The notes beneath the pieces are model-generated. The model made no database searches. It was not told the origin of the DNA and saw only the letters and a program-made list of their open reading frames with translations. Below are positions 1 through 6,862 of a stretch of DNA of 10,149 nucleotides, one piece after another. A program made the translations under genes and the position numbers. Each line of letters begins with the position of its first letter. The stretch's first letter is position 1. The stretch covers positions 1 through 10,149 of the forward strand of contig SXXD01000278.1 in the NCBI GenBank assembly GCA_005789685.1. The letters are read 5' to 3'. The stretch comes from Burkholderiales bacterium. Its GTDB lineage: Bacteria; Pseudomonadota; Gammaproteobacteria; Burkholderiales; Burkholderiaceae_C.

Positions 1-831
1 GCGTGCAGGGGCTTCTGCTTCGTGGCGAATTTTGAGGCGATCGACCACCACGTCGATGTCGTGCTTTTCAGTTTTCTTCAAAGTGGGCAAATCTTCCACT
101 TCACAAGTTTGACCATTGATGCGAAAGCGCACATAACCCAGAGCTTGCATTTGCTCAAAAACTTTTTCAAACTCGCCTTTGCGTTCGCGTGCAATGGGCG
201 CCACGATCATGAGCCTCGTGTCTTCGGGCAACTCCAAAACAGCATCGACCATTTGACTCACAGTTTGCGCTTGAAGCGCTAAGTTGTGGTCAGGGCAATA
301 AGGCGTGCCCGCGCGTGCAAACAACAACCGCAGATAGTCGTGAATTTCTGTCACGGTGCCCACAGTAGAGCGAGGGTTGTGGCTGGTGGCTTTTTGTTCG
401 ATGGAGATGGCAGGCGACAGGCCCTCAATCAAATCGACATCAGGCTTGTCCATCAGCTGCAAAAACTGGCGCGCATAAGCCGACAAGCTTTCGACATAAC
501 GGCGTTGACCCTCGGCATACAAGGTGTCAAAGGCCAAGCTCGATTTGCCCGAACCGCTGAGGCCCGTGATCACCACCAGTTGGTTGCGGGGAATATCGAG
601 GTCGATGTTTTTAAGGTTGTGGGTTCGGGCGCCTCGAACGCTGATGTGCGTTTGGCGCAGGGCGCTGGCCAAATAGGTGCCATCTTGGGGGCGGTCGTTG
701 GTCGTGAGGCCTGCTTCGCGCCGCGCTGCTGCCAAAGCAGCTTCTAAATGGCGAACTTTTTCCCTGGCAGCTTCCAGTTCAGTGAGACTTGCGGGGGCGT
801 TGGGTGCGTTCAAAATCGAGGTGTCAGACAA
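1..831 (-). CDS. uvrA: UvrA, excinuclease ABC subunit A (5' part only)
   Basis: UvrA is the DNA-damage-recognising ATPase of nucleotide excision repair; it acts as a dimer and loads UvrB at lesions in the cytoplasm. The 277 visible codons run off the left edge. They show the family opening [13 protein letters not shown] (residues 63-75), the Walker A loop GLSGSGKSS (90-98), then the conserved stretches [19 protein letters not shown] and [29 protein letters not shown]. An in-frame TAA at 843-841 limits the start. No ATG or GTG lies between that stop and the conserved domain, so the first possible start is TTG at 831-829. This gives an extension of about 60 residues ahead of the usual UvrA start, charged and probably helical ([20 protein letters not shown]). 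The gene follows bciA in the same direction after 45 bp with no clear terminator. The identity is certain; the exact start is not. Confidence 0.95.
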   Translation of the reverse strand, partial: MSDTSILNAPNAPASLTELEAAREKVRHLEAALAAARREAGLTTNDRPQDGTYLASALRQTHISVRGARTHNLKNIDLDIPRNQLVVITGLSGSGKSSLAFDTLYAEGQRRYVESLSAYARQFLQLMDKPDVDLIEGLSPAISIEQKATSHNPRSTVGTVTEIHDYLRLLFARAGTPYCPDHNLALQAQTVSQMVDAVLELPEDTRLMIVAPIARERKGEFEKVFEQMQALGYVRFRINGQTCEVEDLPTLKKTEKHDIDVVVDRLKIRHEAEAPAR

Positions 832-876
832 AACCCTCGATTATCGCTAAAGAAGCCTAGTCTGTCGTTGGCTGAC

Positions 877-1896
877 TTAAAAAACTGCGTGATCGCCGCG
901 TTCTAGGGAGGATTTGCCGCTCACCAAGGCTTGGTAGCAGCCCCACAGCGTTTCTTGGCCGGTTGAAGGCGTGGCGTCGGCATCGTAGCGGCCTTTGGCC
1001 TGATCCCAGACCAGCATCGACTCGGTTGCGTAATAGCGCCCAATGCGGGCCAATTCAGCTTTGTTGGCCAAAGGCGGAATGAGGTGCCCCAACAAAGACA
1101 GGATGCCGATGATGGCATCCATCATTTTGACAGGCACATGGCTGTACTTGGGCGTTTGACCTAATAATGAAAACAAGTACTCGCCTTGTTGCAGGGGGGT
1201 GATGGCGGGGCCTGGTCCCCCAATGGGCAAAACTCGGTTGTGCAGCGCAGGGTCACTGACACACTGCGCTAAGTAGTTGCCCAGATCTTGGTCGCTGATG
1301 GGTTTGCAAGCTGTCAGTTGGCCATCACCAAACAACAGAAAAGCTTTGCCCTTGCGAACCCGTTCAATTTGACCGCACAGTGATTTGAAGAATGCGGTTG
1401 GCCTGACGATGGCATAGCGCATGCCCGATTTCACCAAAGCGTCTTCAAAAGCCAGTTTGGCATGCTGAAACGTGAGCAAAGGTTTTTGCACGCAAATGGC
1501 CGACAGCAACACAAAGTGTTTCACGCCTGATGCTTGCGCCACTTTCAAGGCCAACATGTGTGCTGCGTGGTCAATGGCCCAAGCATCTTGGGGGTTACCG
1601 GTGCGGGAGGCTAAACAAGACATGAGCGTGTCAAAGTGCTCTCCTGCAAAACCATCTTGGGTGAGCGAGTTTAAATCGGTCACATCGCCTGTGCGAAAAA
1701 TGGCGCCTGGCAGTTTTGCTTTCCAATCTTGCAGTGTGAGTTTGCCATTGACGCCTGCCTTGGCGCGAATGAAGCACACCACCTCGTGGCCTTCGCGCAG
1801 CAAAGATTTGACGGCGGCTTGGCCAATGGTGCCTGTGGCGCCCAATACCAAGACACGTTGCCTGGCAGGCGCATTCAATCGCGCGTCAGTAGTCAT
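877..1896 (-). CDS. bciA: BciA-type 8-vinyl reductase (divinyl (proto)chlorophyllide a)
   Basis: This NADPH-dependent enzyme reduces the C8-vinyl group of divinyl (proto)chlorophyllide to ethyl, a step in bacteriochlorophyll a synthesis. It is a 339-residue atypical short-chain dehydrogenase with a Rossmann nucleotide-binding motif GATGTIGQ at residues 19-26, a central segment KHFVLLSAICVQKP (126-139) and VRPTAFFKS (164-172). The C-terminal signature YYATESMLVWD (288-298) is typical of plant DVR and bacterial BciA. The start is ATG at 1896, preceded by a purine-rich AAAAGAG; it lies 11 bases inside the end of orf95, so the two genes are probably translated together. It is the last photosynthesis gene of the leftward run. 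The sequence resembles BciA rather than the iron-sulfur flavoprotein BciB. NADPH use is family knowledge, not visible here. Confidence 0.9.
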   Translation of the reverse strand: MTTDARLNAPARQRVLVLGATGTIGQAAVKSLLREGHEVVCFIRAKAGVNGKLTLQDWKAKLPGAIFRTGDVTDLNSLTQDGFAGEHFDTLMSCLASRTGNPQDAWAIDHAAHMLALKVAQASGVKHFVLLSAICVQKPLLTFQHAKLAFEDALVKSGMRYAIVRPTAFFKSLCGQIERVRKGKAFLLFGDGQLTACKPISDQDLGNYLAQCVSDPALHNRVLPIGGPGPAITPLQQGEYLFSLLGQTPKYSHVPVKMMDAIIGILSLLGHLIPPLANKAELARIGRYYATESMLVWDQAKGRYDADATPSTGQETLWGCYQALVSGKSSLERGDHAVF

Positions 1897-2173
1897 CTCT
1901 TTTGGCTATGGCGCGTACGCGCAAATCAGCCCCGTGGGCTAAGCCCGCCGTGATTAAAAACAAAGCCATGCCGGGCCAGAACCCAGGAGTGAGTGCACAG
2001 CGCAATGCCAGCATGAGTGACAAGCCCGAGAGGATGGTCAACAAAACATCTTGAACCACCAAGCCGCGCCCTGTGATTTGGTGAAAGGCCCACAAGGCAA
2101 AAGTTTCTATGACGATAAAGCCAATCGCAATGTCAACCACCAAGGTCGATTGGTAAATGTCCTCGAGGTTCAC
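1886..2173 (-). CDS. Small three-helix membrane protein of unknown function
   Basis: I do not recognise this 95-residue protein. It has three likely membrane helices at about residues 10-31, 39-60 and 65-84, with short loops and a basic C-terminal tail (RVRAIAKRDDY). Acidic residues sit in or near the first helix (D14, E23), and the third helix ends in LAHGADLRVR with H80 and D83. The start is GTG at 2173, overlapping the TGA of bchP as GTGA, and its own TGA lies beyond the ATG of bciA. The overlaps at both ends and the codon use, like its neighbours, argue for a real, translationally coupled gene. Lying between the geranylgeranyl reductase and the 8-vinyl reductase genes, it may help these membrane-associated steps; that is inference from position only. 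No Cys pair, metal site or enzyme motif is visible. Confidence 0.8.
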   Translation of the reverse strand: MNLEDIYQSTLVVDIAIGFIVIETFALWAFHQITGRGLVVQDVLLTILSGLSLMLALRCALTPGFWPGMALFLITAGLAHGADLRVRAIAKRDDY

Positions 2174-3378
2174 ACTTTCGCCAAGCCCAACAAGTGCGCC
2201 ATGTCTTTGAAGAAAATCTTCACGTGCGCCATGGGTTTTTTGCGCACCAATTTTTTATTCATGTACGACTCAAATGTGAGTTGCTGCACATCGCGGTCTT
2301 CGCAAATTTTCACAAAGCGTTCGCGCCGCTTCTCGCTGCTGTACCAAAACCATTGCATGATGCCTAGCACAGTGAACACGGTGCCGTGCTCTTTCATGAA
2401 TTGCTTGCGCGCCATTTGCAAATTCTTGGCGTCGCCTGTGTGTAAAACTTTCTCAACCGCGTAAGCGGCCAATTCACCGCTGTACATGGCGTAGTAAATG
2501 CCCTCGCCTGATGCCGGTGCCACCACACCCGCTGCATCACCGGCCAACACCACATCGCGGTTGTTGTCCCATTTCTTCAAAGGCTTCATGGGCAAGGGTG
2601 CGCCCTCGCGCCTGAGCACTTCGCTGTCGCCCAGACCCGATGCATTGCGCAATTCGCCAACGGCATTGCGCAGTGAAAAGCCTTTGTCGGCACTGCCTGT
2701 GCCAATGCTCAAGGTATCGCCGTGGGGAAACACCCAGCCGTAAAAGTCAGGTGACAACTTGCCTTGGTAATACACATCGCAGCGCGTGCCGTCATAGCCT
2801 GCGGGTTTGACGGCAGGCGCTTTCACAATCTCATGGTACGCAAACACGTATTGCGTCTCTGCCGCACCCGTGACGCCCGCATGCCTTGCAACTTGTGATT
2901 TGGCGCCATCTGCACCAATGATGGTGCGTGCCCTCACCATGGCGGGCTTGCCGCCGCCACGTTGTTGGTGCTCGCGCGCTTCAAAATGTAAAACGCTCAA
3001 GCCTTCTTCATCTCGCGTTAATTTCTCAAAAGTGCCAATTCGCCTCACAGCGCCTGCGTTGGCGGCGCGTACGCGCAACCACTCGTCAAATTCGGCGCGG
3101 TCAACCATGCCCACAAAGCCGTTGTCAATAGGAATATCGACGCCATGGTTGCTGGGTGCAATCATTCGCGCAGACCTTGCTTTGGCCACCAGCAAATGGT
3201 CTGGAATGTCATAGTCTTTAATCAGTCGCGGCGGGATAGCACCACCACAAGGTTTGATGCGCCCAGCCCTGTCCAGCAACAAGACCGAATGTCCTCGTTT
3301 GGCCAAGGTGTGTGCTGCAGTAGCACCTGCAGGACCACCGCCTACCACCACCACATCGTATGTTTCTATAGAGCTCAT
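2170..3378 (-). CDS. bchP: Geranylgeranyl diphosphate/bacteriochlorophyll reductase BchP
   Basis: BchP reduces three double bonds of the geranylgeranyl tail of bacteriochlorophyll to give the phytyl ester, using NADPH and FAD, at the membrane. The 402-residue protein has an N-terminal dinucleotide-binding motif VVGGGPAGATAA (11-22), the family's KPCGGAIP (42-49), the second FAD motif GADGAKSQVAR (155-165), and GDAAGVVAPASGEGI (280-294) near the flavin. The length is normal for the family. The start ATG at 3378 follows AAGGTGA at good spacing; this ribosome site overlaps the TAA of bchG, 9 bp upstream, so the two tail-processing genes are very likely co-transcribed. The stop overlaps the GTG of the next small gene. 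In alphaproteobacterial clusters bchG and bchP usually have a pucC-like gene between or near them; none is present here. Confidence 0.95.
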   Translation of the reverse strand: MSSIETYDVVVVGGGPAGATAAHTLAKRGHSVLLLDRAGRIKPCGGAIPPRLIKDYDIPDHLLVAKARSARMIAPSNHGVDIPIDNGFVGMVDRAEFDEWLRVRAANAGAVRRIGTFEKLTRDEEGLSVLHFEAREHQQRGGGKPAMVRARTIIGADGAKSQVARHAGVTGAAETQYVFAYHEIVKAPAVKPAGYDGTRCDVYYQGKLSPDFYGWVFPHGDTLSIGTGSADKGFSLRNAVGELRNASGLGDSEVLRREGAPLPMKPLKKWDNNRDVVLAGDAAGVVAPASGEGIYYAMYSGELAAYAVEKVLHTGDAKNLQMARKQFMKEHGTVFTVLGIMQWFWYSSEKRRERFVKICEDRDVQQLTFESYMNKKLVRKKPMAHVKIFFKDMAHLLGLAKV

Positions 3379-3387
3379 GTCATCACC

Positions 3388-4266
3388 TTAAGAAATTAAA
3401 CCGCGCAGGGCAAAGGCACTGACCATCATGCCTGCGACAAAAAACGGCACACCAAAGCCGCTGTACCAAAGAGCGCGTTGAACCACACGCGTCAAAAAAT
3501 AATCCATCATCAAAAGTTGAATGCCCAGCAGGGCAGCCACAGCCAAAGCTTGCGATGGGCAGCCCCATGCAAACAGCAAAATGATCACCACCACTTGCGG
3601 TAAGCCCATGAACCAGCAGGCCACGCCGGCTGCCGATTGAACGCCCAGTTGCACGGGCAGCGAACGCACGCCCATTTGGCGATCGCCTTGCACTGCTTTG
3701 AAGTCATTCAAAGTCATGATGCCGTGGGTCCCAACGCTGTACAAAAGGGCTAACACCAAGGAGCGTTTGTCGGGCATTTGGCCGCCCGCCATCACGGCGG
3801 CGCCAGTGGTCCATGCAATGCCTTCGTAGCTGATGCCGCAAGCCGCATTGCCCCACCAGCCGTTTTCCTTCAAGCGAAAAGGGGGTGCGCTGTAGGCCCA
3901 GGCCAAGATTAATCCCACCGCCGCGGCGGCAAAGCCCCAAGGGCCTAGGAGGCTCGCCACACCTAATGACACTAAGGTCCACAGAATGGCGATGTAAAGG
4001 CCCCAACGGCCTGGCATGCGGCCGGAGGGAATAGGGCGTTGGGGTTCGTTGATAGCATCGACATGGCGGTCAAACCAATCATTCACGGCCTGACTGGTGG
4101 CGCAAACAAAGGGGCCTGCTAACGCAACACCGATGATGGCCAACAACCATTTGCCATCCATGGCAACGCCGGAGGCCACAATACCGCAAGCAAACGCCCA
4201 CATTGGCGGGAACCAAGTGATGGGTTTGAATAACTCAGTGACTGCGGAGAGTTGCGGGAGGACCAT
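3388..4266 (-). CDS. bchG: Bacteriochlorophyll synthase BchG
   Basis: BchG joins geranylgeranyl (or phytyl) diphosphate to bacteriochlorophyllide a in the cytoplasmic membrane. It is a UbiA-family prenyltransferase with about eight or nine helices. With the ATG at 4266 it has 292 residues and opens with LFKPITWFPPMWAF, as BchG proteins do. The prenyl-diphosphate/Mg-binding motif NDWFDRHVDAINEPQRPIPS lies at 62-81 and the second Asp-rich motif NDFKAVQGDRQMG at 187-199. An in-frame TTG at 4296 would add ten residues (351..), but it lies inside the predicted promoter spacer and adds nothing conserved, so I prefer ATG 4266. No Shine-Dalgarno sequence precedes either start. The predicted transcription start is only about 2 bases before the ATG, so the message may be leaderless; reading through from ppsR is also possible. 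It is followed at 9 bp by bchP. Confidence 0.94.
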   Translation of the reverse strand: MVLPQLSAVTELFKPITWFPPMWAFACGIVASGVAMDGKWLLAIIGVALAGPFVCATSQAVNDWFDRHVDAINEPQRPIPSGRMPGRWGLYIAILWTLVSLGVASLLGPWGFAAAAVGLILAWAYSAPPFRLKENGWWGNAACGISYEGIAWTTGAAVMAGGQMPDKRSLVLALLYSVGTHGIMTLNDFKAVQGDRQMGVRSLPVQLGVQSAAGVACWFMGLPQVVVIILLFAWGCPSQALAVAALLGIQLLMMDYFLTRVVQRALWYSGFGVPFFVAGMMVSAFALRGLIS

Positions 4267-4272
4267 AAAATG

Positions 4273-4289
4273 TGTTTTTACGCATGACA
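4273..4289. promoter_or_regulatory. Second, imperfect PpsR-like site (TGT-N11-ACA)
   Basis: TGTTTTTACGCATGACA has the fixed TGT and ACA but an 11-base spacer instead of 12. It is separated by exactly 8 bases from the perfect operator at 4298-4315 and covers the candidate -10 box. Paired sites about 8 bp apart are known for CrtJ in Rhodobacter capsulatus, which is the reason for listing it. The odd spacing makes it uncertain. Confidence 0.35.
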
Positions 4290-4303
4290 CATGCAAGTGT
4301 CAA
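4275..4303 (-). promoter_or_regulatory. Candidate sigma70-like promoter of bchG
   Basis: On the minus strand a perfect TTGACA (4303-4298) is followed after 17 bases by TAAAAA (4280-4275), four of six at -10. The predicted start, about 4268, lies almost at the bchG ATG (4266). The promoter is fully embedded in the two PpsR-type sites. Confidence 0.5.
4285..4302. repeat. Perfect 6-bp inverted repeat TGACAC-N6-GTGTCA
   Basis: TGACACATGCAAGTGTCA has two perfect 6-bp arms. It spans the gap between the two PpsR-like sites of the bchG promoter and shares bases with both. It may only reflect the TGTCA half-sites of neighbouring operators placed back to back, or may be an extra operator. Confidence 0.4.
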
Positions 4304-4315
4304 GTTAAATTTACA
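4298..4315. promoter_or_regulatory. Perfect PpsR-type operator upstream of bchG
   Basis: TGTCAAGTTAAATTTACA (plus strand) is an exact TGT-N12-ACA match, with further inner symmetry (TGTCAA against TTTACA). Its left end, read on the minus strand, is TTGACA, a perfect -35 for bchG, so bound PpsR would block polymerase. This is the strongest operator in the window and suggests that bchG-bchP-orf95-bciA has its own repressed promoter besides read-through from ppsR. Confidence 0.7.
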
Positions 4316-4374
4316 CATCCTATGGTTTCCACTGAGGGCGCTGTGGGGAAAGCGCATCAGGGAAATGGAAGCGA

Positions 4375-5841
4375 TTAAGCTTCTGTGTCGTTTTCCGGAA
4401 CGTTGATGCCAAATCGGCGTAATTTGACGTACAAGCTTTGACGTGAAAGACCCAGCATTTCGGCGGCAGAAGACCGGTTGTCTCCGGTGAGTTCCAGTGC
4501 GGCTTCGATGCACATTTGCTCAATCAGGTCGGTGGTTTCGCTCACAATGTCTTTGAGTGGCACGCGGCCCACCAACTCGGTCATTTGGCCTTTTGAGCGA
4601 AACACGTCATTGCTGGATTTGGCCTCTACGCCCAAGCGCAAGCTGATGTCTCGGATAGTGAATCCCAAACAGGGTTGCTCACCACTTATGACTGAAACAG
4701 CAGAAATTTCAACCTCAGTGGCAGAGCCAAGATCACCCCGCATGCGGGTTGCAAACAACCTGACAACATCGCGCTGCTTCAAATTAGACATCAGGACTTT
4801 CATGTCCACGCCAGCTCGGCCAAGCCAACGGTCAAGCGGTTCGCCTTGAACCAGTGCTTCGTTGCTGACTTGGGCCAATTGCAAAAAGGAGCGATTGGCT
4901 GAAAGGACAACGCCATTCAGGTCGGTGACAACCAATGCGTCGGGTGCACTCTCCATGACCTCTGACAACAATTGCCTTGTTTGATTGGTTGCAGACAATG
5001 CGGCGCGCGTCTGGTTTGGAATAAGGCGGATCAGGAAGTGAGCCGACTTTTCTTGACGGAAAAGTGAAACATGCGCCAGTGCTTTGATGCCCCCTTGCGG
5101 CAGGGTTAAAGCGACAGGGCTTGATTGGCCGCTGGCGAGCAGTTCTGCAAACGCTTTGCTCAAGGCATTCGAACTGGCTTTGTCCAGACTGGAAGCAATG
5201 GACCAGCCCGATTTATGCAGGTCGCCGCCTAGCAACTCAAAAGCAGCAGGGTTGCTGTCTTCTAACTTTTCAGTGTCTGCATTGAGAATGAGCATGGCCT
5301 CAGAGGAAACCTGAAACAACAAGCGGTAACGTGTCTCAACGTTTTTAAGGTGCCAGTAGTCTCGCTCCATGGCGCGTTGCGCATTGAGCACTTTTTGTTG
5401 AAGTGCAGCTTGGGGACGCAGATCACGGCCAAAGGCCAATGCACGAACACGGCCATCTGTTTTGCCCGAGGGTACGGTGATGACCGAATAGGACAAAGGC
5501 AGGTCGGTGCCATTATCAGCCGATTGGTTGAGCTGACGCCATTTGGTACTCTTGTCGCTGCCCATGTCTCTGAGCAAGGCGTTGACCTTGGTCCGACTTT
5601 CCTCGGTGACTGTTTGCCCCCAAGGCTTGCCAACCCAATGCGCTCGGCCAATGGTGAGCAGTTCTTGGTTGGCAAATGCGGCGTCTTCAATGAACCCATT
5701 CTCGTCCATCACGAGCACCACGTCAGAGGTGGTGGTGATTAAATTAGAAATGACATTCGCATCCAAGTGCCCTAAGAGACTTTGTGCATTTCCAAATCGC
5801 CCGAGCGATTGCTCCGACGCTGTTTGAAAACTGGTATTCAT
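4375..5841 (-). CDS. ppsR: PpsR/CrtJ photosynthesis gene repressor
   Basis: PpsR represses bacteriochlorophyll, carotenoid and light-harvesting genes under oxygen or light by binding TGT-N12-ACA palindromes. The 488-residue protein has an N-terminal PAS domain (about 25-145, ISNLITTTSDVVLVMDENG), a linker helix (about 145-172, QQKVLNAQRAMERDYWHLKN), a second PAS (about 172-280), a third PAS (about 290-400, ESAPDALVVTDLNG) and a Fis-type helix-turn-helix (about 436-478, with GDNRSSAAEMLGLSRQSLYVKLRRFG). It has only two cysteines, C391 and C444; C444 sits just before the helix-turn-helix, like the redox-reactive Cys of CrtJ/PpsR. The start ATG at 5841 lies 33 bp after ppaA, matching the conserved ppaA-ppsR pairing. 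No Shine-Dalgarno sequence precedes it; instead the coding strand has CCCCCCCT directly before ATG. Length is normal to slightly long. Confidence 0.95.
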   Translation of the reverse strand: MNTSFQTASEQSLGRFGNAQSLLGHLDANVISNLITTTSDVVLVMDENGFIEDAAFANQELLTIGRAHWVGKPWGQTVTEESRTKVNALLRDMGSDKSTKWRQLNQSADNGTDLPLSYSVITVPSGKTDGRVRALAFGRDLRPQAALQQKVLNAQRAMERDYWHLKNVETRYRLLFQVSSEAMLILNADTEKLEDSNPAAFELLGGDLHKSGWSIASSLDKASSNALSKAFAELLASGQSSPVALTLPQGGIKALAHVSLFRQEKSAHFLIRLIPNQTRAALSATNQTRQLLSEVMESAPDALVVTDLNGVVLSANRSFLQLAQVSNEALVQGEPLDRWLGRAGVDMKVLMSNLKQRDVVRLFATRMRGDLGSATEVEISAVSVISGEQPCLGFTIRDISLRLGVEAKSSNDVFRSKGQMTELVGRVPLKDIVSETTDLIEQMCIEAALELTGDNRSSAAEMLGLSRQSLYVKLRRFGINVPENDTEA

Positions 5842-5874
5842 AGGGGGGGTGCTTTAAAAGTTAAGTTGAATGGA

Positions 5875-6801
5875 TTAGGCGTTGGCTTGAATGTACTTTT
5901 GGACCAAATCTGGCGCTAAGTTGGCATCTTGGACAAACAGGTCTGCACCGACTTGATTGACCAAGTCATGGTTGGCCGCAAAATAGGGACCACCCACAAT
6001 GATGCAGAGCTTGTCAGGGCTGACCGTTTGACGAATGGCTGAAATGCAATCTTTCAGGCGGTTAAAACCTAGGCCTGTTGCCAGTGAAAATCCCACTGCA
6101 TCGTAACGTTTGGCCTTGACCAAGAGGGCCGGATTGTCGGCGGCTGCAAAAGTGCCCCCATCGACGGCCCAACCATCGCGCTGGAAAAATTCGGCCACCA
6201 TGGCCAAGCCCAAGGTATGCTGATCGCCGGGCGATGGCATGAGCAAAATAGTCAATCCATTGGGCACGTATTGTTTGTGCAACTCACTCATGGAGGGCAA
6301 CACTTGCAAAATTTTGTGCAGTTCGGCTAAGCCAAGGGTGACCTCTGTGAAGTCGCGTTCGTCATCTTCCCAAAGTTCGCCCAATTGTCTGGCAGCAGGG
6401 GCCAACAGGTTTAAAAAGATGGATTCGATGCTCACGCCCTTGCCGCGGGCTTCATCTATCCAATCAAGGCCTTCGGCTTGGCGGCCTTCTAGCAAAAGAT
6501 TGACAAAGTGAGTCACATCCGTGGGGGTGATGCTGTAGGGCAGTGTCAAGTTGGGCATGGCACATTCAGTTGGCGTGCGGTGGGCCATCATCAAACGTGG
6601 AATGATTTCATTTTGAATGGTGCGCGCCAGAACGGCCACGGTTGAGGTGGACGAGGACGCCGTGGTGGGCGTACTACCGGGCGTGCCATCAAACCGGCTG
6701 TTGGCGGGGGCGCCGAAACCGCGCCAATGCCCTGCCTCACTGTTTTCAGGGAAATGGGAGCCTTCCGCTCTTTGGCCATTGCTCTGATTTGAATTGTCCA
6801 T
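5875..6801 (-). CDS. ppaA: PpaA/AerR-type cobalamin-binding antirepressor
   Basis: PpaA/AerR proteins bind a cobalamin through a B12-binding fold and counteract PpsR/CrtJ in response to light and redox state. The start is ATG at 6801, after AGGAGG at ideal spacing, giving 308 residues; an in-frame TTG at 6891 coincides with a likely -35 box and is not used. Residues 1-57 are low-complexity (Asn, Ser, Gly, Thr) and probably disordered. A helical cap region (about 90-175) carries LWEDDERDFTEVTLGLAELH (143-162), resembling the cap of B12-dependent methyltransferases and CarH/AerR. The B12-binding domain (about 180-305) has the DxHxxG motif as D193-H195-G198, with H195 the presumed cobalt ligand, then SLATG (239-243) and VGGPYF (269-274). 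The gene leads the leftward run, directly before ppsR. The name ppaA versus aerR is a matter of usage. Confidence 0.92.
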   Translation of the reverse strand: MDNSNQSNGQRAEGSHFPENSEAGHWRGFGAPANSRFDGTPGSTPTTASSSTSTVAVLARTIQNEIIPRLMMAHRTPTECAMPNLTLPYSITPTDVTHFVNLLLEGRQAEGLDWIDEARGKGVSIESIFLNLLAPAARQLGELWEDDERDFTEVTLGLAELHKILQVLPSMSELHKQYVPNGLTILLMPSPGDQHTLGLAMVAEFFQRDGWAVDGGTFAAADNPALLVKAKRYDAVGFSLATGLGFNRLKDCISAIRQTVSPDKLCIIVGGPYFAANHDLVNQVGADLFVQDANLAPDLVQKYIQANA

Positions 6802-6862
6802 TCTTGCCTCCTGCTTGGTGAAAGAACTTAGCCCAGCAGCGTGTTCGTTTCGTATGAATCCC

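Noticed and set aside
22..747. Two open frames on the plus strand (22-282 and 286-747)
   Set aside because: They lie opposite uvrA, whose conserved domain reads without break on the minus strand; their proteins have no recognisable features.
832..876. LexA-type SOS box ahead of uvrA
   Set aside because: CTGT occurs here but no properly spaced ACAG follows, so no CTGT-N8-ACAG site is present.
1472..1942. 156-residue plus-strand open frame
   Set aside because: It is opposite bciA and the end of orf95, which are supported by motifs; composition is that of an antisense shadow.
4264..4296. TTG start for bchG at 4296
   Set aside because: It has no ribosome site, lies between the predicted -35 and -10 boxes, and the extra ten residues match nothing typical of BchG.
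4326..4351. Possible hairpin between ppsR and bchG as a terminator
   Set aside because: The stem has only seven pairs with a two-base bulge and a ten-base loop, and no T-run follows on the minus strand.
4235..4513. 92-residue minus-strand open frame across the ppsR end and the ppsR-bchG gap
   Set aside because: It is out of frame with ppsR over its helix-turn-helix region and covers the bchG operators; it is a shadow frame.
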